A stretch of DNA of 64,000 nt, taken from Magnolia sinica. Taxonomy: Eukaryota > Streptophyta > Magnoliopsida > Magnoliales > Magnoliaceae. The notes under the pieces are model-generated. The model had not been told where the DNA came from. It ran no database searches and saw only the letters and a list, made by a program, of their open reading frames with translations. The translations under genes and the position numbers were made by a program. The DNA is taken from contig NC_080582.1 of the NCBI RefSeq assembly GCF_029962835.1, forward strand, positions 19,786,032 through 19,850,031. The letters run 5' to 3'. This document shows, piece by piece, positions 57,290 to 64,000 of this stretch. Every line of letters starts with the position of its first letter. Position 1 is the stretch's first letter.

Positions 57290-58153
57290 TGTTGGGGAAA
57301 AATCTACAAGTCCATAGCTCGACTTATGGAATGGACCAACTCTATTGAGCCAGTACGGGCCTATGGAAACCTGAGCCTGATAAGGCTTCTACGTCCAGAA
57401 ATAGAGAAATTTCAAAGGAGGTCAATGCAACTGTAAGGACATAGAGCGTACAAGCTCATGCAAAGTGATTGAAATGACGACCTAATTTATAGGTCGGCTA
57501 AAGGACGTTTACGGATCGCCTATAAATCAGCCACGTGTCGACTATGAATCGACCATAGCTCGGCCACAGATCAATCACAGGTCGGCCACAACTTAGTCAC
57601 AGACCGGCCATAGGTCGGCCACAGATCGGTCATAGATCGGGTATAGATCGGCAATACATCGGTCATAACGCGATCATAGATCGACAATACCCCTGAAAAA
57701 AGGTCTCGACACCCAAATAAAGGGAATGCGAACCTTTCGACTCAACTGACGGTCGAAAATGGTGAATGCTGATTTATTGATCAGGTCAATATCATTCATT
57801 TCCAACTCCGCGCTTGCCTCTGGATCCGACCTAAAGCCGAACTACAGATTCAGATAATCCTCATAAGTCTCGAAGATCCCTCCCAAGATCTTCGAGAGAT
57901 AAGATAAATTCCCGACAATCTCGGGAACCTGCAATCTTGGGAAGATCCTTGATCATGTCAGATCTCCAAGATATCAGGAAAGAATCCCTATACTACAGGA
58001 TCATATCTCTCCTATAAATGAATCAACATCTCCCACCGTTGGAGGTACGTTCACAAAAAAAACCCTAATACTTGACTGATCTCTTTTTTGGAGATCTTAC
58101 CCCATTTTAAAGACCTCAAGCCTGACTTAGGCATCGGAGAGTCCCCTGTATAA
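57290..58153 (+). mobile_element. Gypsy 5' LTR fragment, truncated by a Copia insertion
   Basis: Starts TGTTGGGGAAAAATCTACAA. It contains degenerate repeats of CGGCCATAGATCGG type (about 57480-57690), then CTCCTATAAATGAATCAACA (a TATA-like core near 58012), AGGTACGTTCAC, and GACTTAGGCATCGGAGAGTC close to the right edge. This R-U5 phrasing is common in plant Gypsy LTRs. No CA end is reached because Copia sequence begins at 58154. Confidence 0.6.
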
Positions 58154-59859
58154 TGATAGGAATTTTCTCCTCAGGCTCAACCAGTCGAGTGCCTCGCTCC
58201 ACCGATCGTGGGTGGTGCTCGACCAGCCGAGGCCTGACTCAACTCAAAGTCCAACGACCAATTGTGTTAATTCTTCCGCGCTGCTCGACCAGTCGAAGGG
58301 TCGGGCTCGACCACTCGAGGACCCTGCTCGACTAGTCGAGGTTACACAGATTCAGTCAGGATTTGGTGTGGACTGCGTAAATTTGAGGCGATTTTGCAAG
58401 AGGTGCGAAAGGGAGTTGCCTAAACTATAAATAGGGGTCCCTATGTCACGCCCCAAACTCGGAAACCGGGCTCACAAAATTCTCGATCGCCGAATCCGGC
58501 GCCGACAGCCTCCGTAGAACCCCATTCTCGACTCCCAGCACCCATTCGCCAGGTTCCGATCCTGGGATGCTACAAAGAGGATTTTCAACATCAGTTTGAT
58601 TCGTAATAAGCATGACCAAAGACATAACCCACAAACAACAACCAAAAACTCCATCACATTTCCACTATAATAAAAAACTTTATAAGTACAATGAGCATAA
58701 GGAAAATACAATGATGATCGACCAAAAGCTCCAAAAAGATCAGCTACGCGCCCAAGCCTCAGCGCTGCTGCGATCCAACGTCACCTGCACGCAACGGTCG
58801 TGCATAAGCTTATAGAAAGCTTAGAGGGTGGTGAAAGTGTATGCTCAAGGTGGTAATGTAGTTATACAGTATCAGAGTAATGCGGAACATGCTGATGAAT
58901 GCCAAGAATACCATAGCCGTACCAAGGCCATGCGGTGCAAAGAATGATGTCGGCCATACCAAGGCCATGCAATGCGAGATGCAATCAAGCATACAAATCC
59001 TCATCTAAGTCCACATATCGATATAGCTCAAAATCTGAAATATCACTGGGGTCTAGTATACTCTCAGCCAGATTGCCGCCCCATCGCGCGCAATAAGGTG
59101 AGTGGAAAAGACCTCACTATCCGCCTGCCAAAAATCGGGCTCGGCTCGTCAATAGCGGACCCATTCCTCGAGCTGGTCAGACTCATCCTAGCATTGCCCC
59201 CTACTCTCGGGCAGGTAAGGCCGCACCCCCTTCCAACCGACCACGACACAGTGGTAAGCACAACCGTCTGGTAATCGGCACTCAACGCTCATGCATCCAC
59301 TCGGTCTAGACGTTGGAGCAACCTCCTGGTACTATAAGGGTTTAGGGACTTTCACCCAGGGATATCTATCGCACCCCATGTAGAACAGTATTTCCGGTAT
59401 CCAATCCTGCCAACCACGATACGTCTGTGGAGGCTACGGCCCTGATGTCGCTAGGGCGTACAGTAACCATATCACTCAATGTGAATGCATGAATCACACT
59501 ATCCAGTCATGCAGCAATCCTACGCGTATCGTGCGCTCATGTAGGGCAACACCCCTGTACGGGGCCCCTAGACAATCTGCCCGAAGGCATATGCTATGAT
59601 CAGTCATTTCTCATATCAAGCATACGTATGATGCATATGATTATGAATCATGGAACTAAACATGTTATATAGGATGGATGATAATCATAACAAAGATGGG
59701 CCTAGACGGCTTACTCATCAGACGTACGAGCCTAACAATGGGCCCTAGGGAAAGTCATAATGCGGACATTTAACCACACTATACTTGCAATGTGGACGTC
59801 AAACCACCATTGCTCCCAAGGCATAGCCCTGACGAAAACATCATCACATAAATCATGTT

Positions 59860-60180
59860 GGGACTGCACATTGCAATGAACCTTAGGTATATCTCATTGG
59901 GCCTTCAATACATCAAATGGGCCGTATCATATGAGCCTCATGTTCATCAAGTGAGCCACATCAATGGGCCACACCAATGGGCCTTATGTGCATTGCAATG
60001 GGCCATAACCCGTGGGCCTTAGAATGCATTAAATGGGCCTAATCTTATGGGCCTTATATGTATCAAATGGGCCTCAACCCATTAGCCCCATTACATCTTA
60101 ATGGGCCTCGACCCATGGGCCCCTAACACATCAAAGTGGGCCTCAATCATGGGCCAACAATAACTGAGATGGGCCTCCCA
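59860..60180 (-). repeat. Minisatellite of the giant LTR, reverse orientation
   Basis: Units of CATCAAATGGGCCTCAACCC-like words, inverse to the GAGGCCCAT...GATGTAT array of the first copy. Fewer and more diverged units here. Confidence 0.65.
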
Positions 60181-60257
60181 CCATCATTACATTATATATG
60201 ATATAATATATAATATATATACAGTACCTATAATATTATATATAATATAATATTATA

Positions 60258-60264
<7 letters not shown>

Positions 60265-60331
<67 letters not shown>
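60265..60331. repeat. (TA)n microsatellite
   Basis: Pure TA, followed by ACACACGCACACACCACACA. The long Tyr-Ile frames across it are artefacts. Confidence 0.9.
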
Positions 60332-60336
<5 letters not shown>

Positions 60337-60471
60337 GCACACACCACACACGCATGCACTCACGGGCCCACCATCCCTGGACGGTGGGGATAAAACACTT
60401 ACATCATTGCTGGCCCCACCGTCCGCCTGGACGGTGGCCAGAGAATACATGCATCACTGTGGGCTCCATGT

Positions 60472-60740
60472 GGGGCCCACCATAATGTTTATATTCCATC
60501 CAGACCGTTGATAAGGTCGCCTGGACCCAGGTGAAGGGCAAAAACAAATTTCAGGCTGATCCTAAACTTCTGTGGGCCCAAAATGGGATTTCAATGATAG
60601 TAGTTCAATCCCACTGTTCCCTACGGTGTGGGCCACCTGAGTCTTGGATCAAGCTGATTTTTGGGGTGGGCCCACGTCAGGTAGTGGCCCACCCTATGAA
60701 CGGTTTAGATAGTAGATAAACATCAAGGTGGGGCCCACAG
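60472..60740 (+). mobile_element. Short GGGCCCACC-family hairpin inside the giant LTR
   Basis: TGGGGCCCACCATAATGTTT opposes AAACATCAAGGTGGGGCCCA with family interior shortened. It may be native to this LTR copy's arms or a later insertion. Confidence 0.5.
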
Positions 60741-61380
60741 CTTCAGCCGTGGGTGGCTGCTCGACCGCCGTCCGCCCGGACGCCGTGCGCAGGCGCTGCC
60801 TGCTGCGTCTGACACAGCAGCAGCAGCTGCTGTGTTATCCTTTATATATTTTTTTTATTTTTAGAAAACCCATGGATTTTATAGGTGGGGTCCGTATTTT
60901 GACAATCCACACCGTCTAATGGCATCCCATGGCTCAGCACGAGCAAAATAAGTCCAATATCGGACATATTTTGGCGTATAGAAAATCAGGGGAGGTTTCA
61001 ATGGTGAAAACCGCCATTTGGTATGGTATGGCCCGCCAAGACCTCGGGTTGACACCATCCTTTGGTTCAACGCCTAAAAGAAGGATGGGAACGGAATGGG
61101 CGGCGTGGATTGAAGACATGCATCAAGATGGAGCCTACACAAGTGGACCACCCCCCTTGGCAAGCTAATATTTGCATTTTTCCAAAAACGTCCAGCGTCC
61201 CTGGACGCTGGACCCTTGTAAATACATTAGAGGTGGGCCCTGCTTAGGTGGGCCACCTCATGGAGAATGGTGTGGATATTACACACAAAGTGGGCCCCAC
61301 TTGTAGGTGATTTGGATGGAATACATACCCTGTGGTGGGGTCCCTTCAAGTGGGCCATACAAGCTCATTATCATCACACA

Positions 61381-61411
61381 AAAAAATAAAATAAAATAAA
61401 ATAAAATAAAA
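61381..61411. repeat. (AAAAT)n microsatellite
   Basis: Five to six AAAAT units followed by a GA-rich tract. Confidence 0.8.
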
Positions 61412-62937
61412 AGGAGAGAGATAGAGAGTGAAATCGTGTGATGGAGGGACCCCGGCACTATGGGCCCTCCCTTGCACTAAATCATATATCAAGTGGGTCC
61501 CCTTACATGTGGGTCCATTAAAATTAAATCCAACGGTGGAGATCCCTTCTCCACTAAATTAGACGGTCTAGATGACCCTAAACATGCAAAGAAATAAACA
61601 TCATGATGGGGTCCATGGAGAATGGCCCCATCATGGAATGATCATGATGATCTAAGTGGGCCATCGGCCACATCTTAGGGTCCAAAGCGAGATCCAAACC
61701 ATTGATCGGTTGGCCTCACTTGGCCCATCTTAAAAATATCAAAATCTACCCTATCAAGACACCCACCACTTGATCTTCTTGCTCCCTTGGCTTCCTTAGC
61801 TCCTTGTGCTTCTCTTTGATGGAGGAAGATGAGAAATGGATGGTTGAGATGAGAGATGAAGGGGTAGGAAAGGTGGACCTCACAAATGAAATTTTCTCAC
61901 CATGGGGGACTCATACGTATAGATTTTGCTTATGGGAGAGTATGGAATGAGAGAGAGAGACTTGTAAGGGAGAGAGAGAGAGGGAGTGATGGGTGATGGA
62001 GTGATGGATGGGAGAGAGGGATGGGGGTGTAAGAGATTTTTGATTTTTTTGGCAAAAGGTGTAAGAGGAGTTATGGGTTGTGTAAGAGCTTTTTGACTTT
62101 GGGGGTTGCTTGGGAAAGGGTGAAAGTTGATGTGTACTTGACATGATGGGATTGATGGAATTGATTGATTGATGTGACACCTCGTAGAGATTTTCTCGAA
62201 ATTCGCACGCGCGGCGTTTCCTCGCACCGAACGCTGGCCCACAACTCCCGACCAGAGCATCGCATCAGCGCGCGAGTCGCGGCATCGGAACCGCGGCGAC
62301 GACGCGGTCGCTAAGGTATAAGTCCTGGGTTGAGTCGACTCGGGTTGACGGCACGAGAATCCAGGTCGCGCGCAATTACTGGTTAAGGGTCGAAGGTTGC
62401 CGAAATTCGACCGGAAAGACCGCGGAAGCCTATGGAACGGTACGGTCTAGGATACGGGGCTTACACCCTAGGGCTATTCTAGGATATGCAAGAGAGTTTT
62501 TTAAAGCTTTACAAGGGTTTGCTAAATGGTTTAGGGCTATCAAAGGGTGAGAGAGAGAGAAAAAGCTTGTAGAATGGAAGTTCTGCTCGTAGAGGTGATC
62601 TACTTCGCAGTCGACGTCTCAGCGTTTCTACTTCCTTGTGATCGGTGAGATCTCTCCGTTTTTCATTATTCTCTTATTGTTCATCCACCCCTACGTGAGT
62701 GAAGAAGGTTTGATCCAAGCGGTGTGTGCTTGTGATCAGTTGTAACATTGTACTTCATAGTGAATTGTTAATCTGGATGAGGTCCCGTGGTTTTTACCTC
62801 TTTAAGGGTTTCCACATAAAAATCTCTTGTGTCGTGTGATTTATGCTTTGATTTATTTCATTGCTTTATTATCCCATAATTCTGGTATTATTTGGGAGGC
62901 TAGATCCTAAGGTTTTGTACAACGGCTCCCAACAAAG

Positions 62938-62949
62938 TAGTATCAGAGC
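62938..62949 (+). promoter_or_regulatory. Copia primer-binding site (tRNA-iMet)
   Basis: TAGTATCAGAGC, three bases after the LTR end, differs by one base from TGGTATCAGAGC, the plant Copia site complementary to initiator tRNA-Met. Confidence 0.8.
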
Positions 62950-62988
62950 GTTTAGGTTGGTTGAACGGAGTAGAATCGGTTCTGAATT

Positions 62989-64000
62989 ATGGAAGGTGGC
63001 TTATCAAGGATGATCAGCCTCAATGGTTCTAACTGGACCATATGGAAGGCTAAGATGGAGGACTTGCTTTATTACAAGGACTTGTATTATCCAATTCAAG
63101 ATATATTAGTAAAGTCAACAGATATGTCAGATGATGATTAGAAGAAGATGGACCGGAAGGCGGTGAGATTTATTAAACAATGGCTGGACGATTCCATATT
63201 CCACCATGTGTCTACGGAGACCTTAACCTCTGCCTATGGCTAAAATTGCAAGGGTTGTATGAGAGGAAGATAACTAGCAATAAGATTTTTTCTGATAAGA
63301 TGACTTGTGAATCTCAATTTCAAAGATGGTAGTTCTGTGGCTGAGCACATGAATGAAGTCAGCAATATATTGAACCAGCTCTCCGATATGAAAATGGTCA
63401 TGAATGATGAATTACAGGCTTTGTTATTGCTTAACTCATTGCTTGATAGTTGGGATACATTGGTGGTGTCTCTAAGTAACTACGCGCCAGACGGAAAGGT
63501 GTCCATGGAACATGTAACTAGTTGTCTCTTCAATGAGAAAATAAGGAGAAAGTCTCAGGGGTCTACTCAGCAAGAGGCTCTTGTGACACAAGAACGGGGG
63601 AGAGGAAAAACAGAAAGGGCGGGAAAGCCCAAGATAAATCAAGATGTAAGTTGAGCGTCAGAAAGGATGTTGAATGCTGAAATTGTGGCAAGAGGGGCCA
63701 CTACAAGCATGAATGTCGTAATAAGAAGAACGACAAGAAAGGAAAAATAAAGGAGAAGGAAGATGAATCAGATTCCACTGCGGTCGCTTCAGATGGCGAC
63801 GTTGTAATTATTCTTTCAATAGATCACAATGTTTGTCTTACGGCTACAAGTCAGGACATCGACTGGGTGATAGACTCGGGAGCCTCGTTTTATACGACTC
63901 CACGCATGGATTTCTTCACAAGCTATAACTCAGGTGACTTTGGGAACATGAAAATGGATAATTCTGGAATATCGAAGATCGTAGGGGTCGGTGATATTTG
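62989..64000 (+). pseudogene. Copia gag and start of pol (zinc knuckle, protease), interrupted; continues past the window
   Basis: From ATG 62989: MEGGLSRMISLNGSNWTIWK, KMEDLLYYKDLYYPIQD, the gag head of Copia elements. A stop follows after SDDD. The same frame resumes at 63307 with GSSVAEHMNEVSNILNQLSD, LLLLNSLLDSWDTLVVSLSN and YAPDGKVSMEHV, the gag core (UBN2-like). After another shift comes a CCHC zinc knuckle (63675-63716) whose second residue position is a TGA (C-stop-N-C-GKRGHYKHEC). DWVIDSGAS (63861-63887) is the protease active-site motif. The element is non-functional but carries LTR, primer site, gag and protease in order. Reverse transcriptase and 3' LTR would lie beyond 64000. Confidence 0.85.

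Larger units (their letters stand above)
58444..62465 (-). mobile_element. Giant solo LTR, second copy (4022 bp)
   Basis: On the minus strand it starts TGTAAGCCCCGTATCCTAGA and ends AGTTTGGGGCGTGACA, matching both ends of 13377-17582. The 5-bp duplication CCCTA lies at 58439-58443 and 62466-62470. Shared interior: ACCCTAGCGACATCA...GCCTCCACAG-type block (59420-59460 inverse of 16250-16290), the minisatellite, and the GC-rich first 280 bp (62180-62465). It also carries a GGGCCCACC hairpin at 60472-60740 and small TCCAGCGTCCCTGGACGCTGG hairpins near 61190. Confidence 0.85.
58154..62934 (+). mobile_element. Copia 5' LTR (about 754 bp) split by a 4-kb solo LTR
   Basis: Left part 58154-58443 starts TGATAGGAATTTTCTCC; the right part from 62471 ends CGGCTCCCAACA at 62934. 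Together they match the 730-bp LTR at 46035-46764, including CTCGACCAGTCGA words, TAAACTATAAATAGG and GCTTTACAAGGGTTTGCTAA. The primer-binding site follows at once. Confidence 0.85.

Noticed and set aside
57540..57680. Regularly spaced GATCGG words, CRISPR-like at first sight
   Set aside because: Spacing and units are irregular, repeats are short and degenerate, and the setting is a plant LTR.
60253..60511. Tyr-Ile repeat frames on both strands
   Set aside because: Translation of a (TA)n microsatellite.

Overview
This window is nuclear DNA of a flowering plant. It is dominated by transposable elements: dead Gypsy, Copia and PIF/Harbinger elements, solo LTRs, and dozens of non-autonomous hairpin (MITE-like) elements, with plant-style short introns, long microsatellites and low gene density. 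The very frequent end motif GGGCCCACCATGATGTATGT and its mirror image make me think of magnoliids (Magnolia, Liriodendron or Cinnamomum-like genomes). That placement is from memory and is weak.

Only one gene looks intact: a single-exon classical arabinogalactan-protein gene (7807-8655, +) with a TATA box and an upstream G-box. All other coding-like sequence belongs to mobile elements and is broken by stops or frameshifts.

Layout. 1-4.4 kb: a decayed PIF/Harbinger element with a transposase, a MYB/SANT-like companion ORF and a third ORF resembling the RNase H1 N-terminal (viroplasmin-like) domain. 4.9-13.2 kb: hairpin elements around the AGP gene. 13.2-18.0 kb: a Tourist-like MITE (TAA target duplication) split by a 4206-bp solo LTR (target duplication ATAGT). 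18.3-23.0 kb: a cluster of fold-back elements seated in (TA)n tracts, including a 1.14-kb palindrome. 23.5-25.4 kb: hAT-type MITEs with 8-bp target duplications. 25.4-37.5 kb: mostly unrecognised sequence, hairpin elements and a dispersed repeat called R here. 37.5-46.8 kb: a dead Tat-like Gypsy element on the minus strand (integrase) beside a plus-strand group of plant-mobile-domain and coiled-coil ORFs, best read as its antisense extra ORFs. 45.1-49 kb: segmental duplications and a Copia 3' end. 49.5-53.2 kb: a composite inverted-repeat element, a 625-bp tandem duplication and the rest of repeat R. 53.5-57.3 kb: hairpin elements, a SINE and a minisatellite split by a solo LTR. 57.3-64.0 kb: a nested stack in which a Gypsy LTR interrupts a MITE, a Copia element interrupts the Gypsy LTR, and a second 4-kb solo LTR (target duplication CCCTA) interrupts the Copia 5' LTR. 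The Copia primer-binding site, gag and protease start run off the window end.

I see no rRNA, tRNA gene, CRISPR array, prokaryotic operon or organelle segment. The observations most worth following are the antisense PMD/coiled-coil cluster, the viroplasmin-like third ORF of the Harbinger element, the twin 4-kb LTRs with TSDs, and the (TA)n-seated fold-back family.
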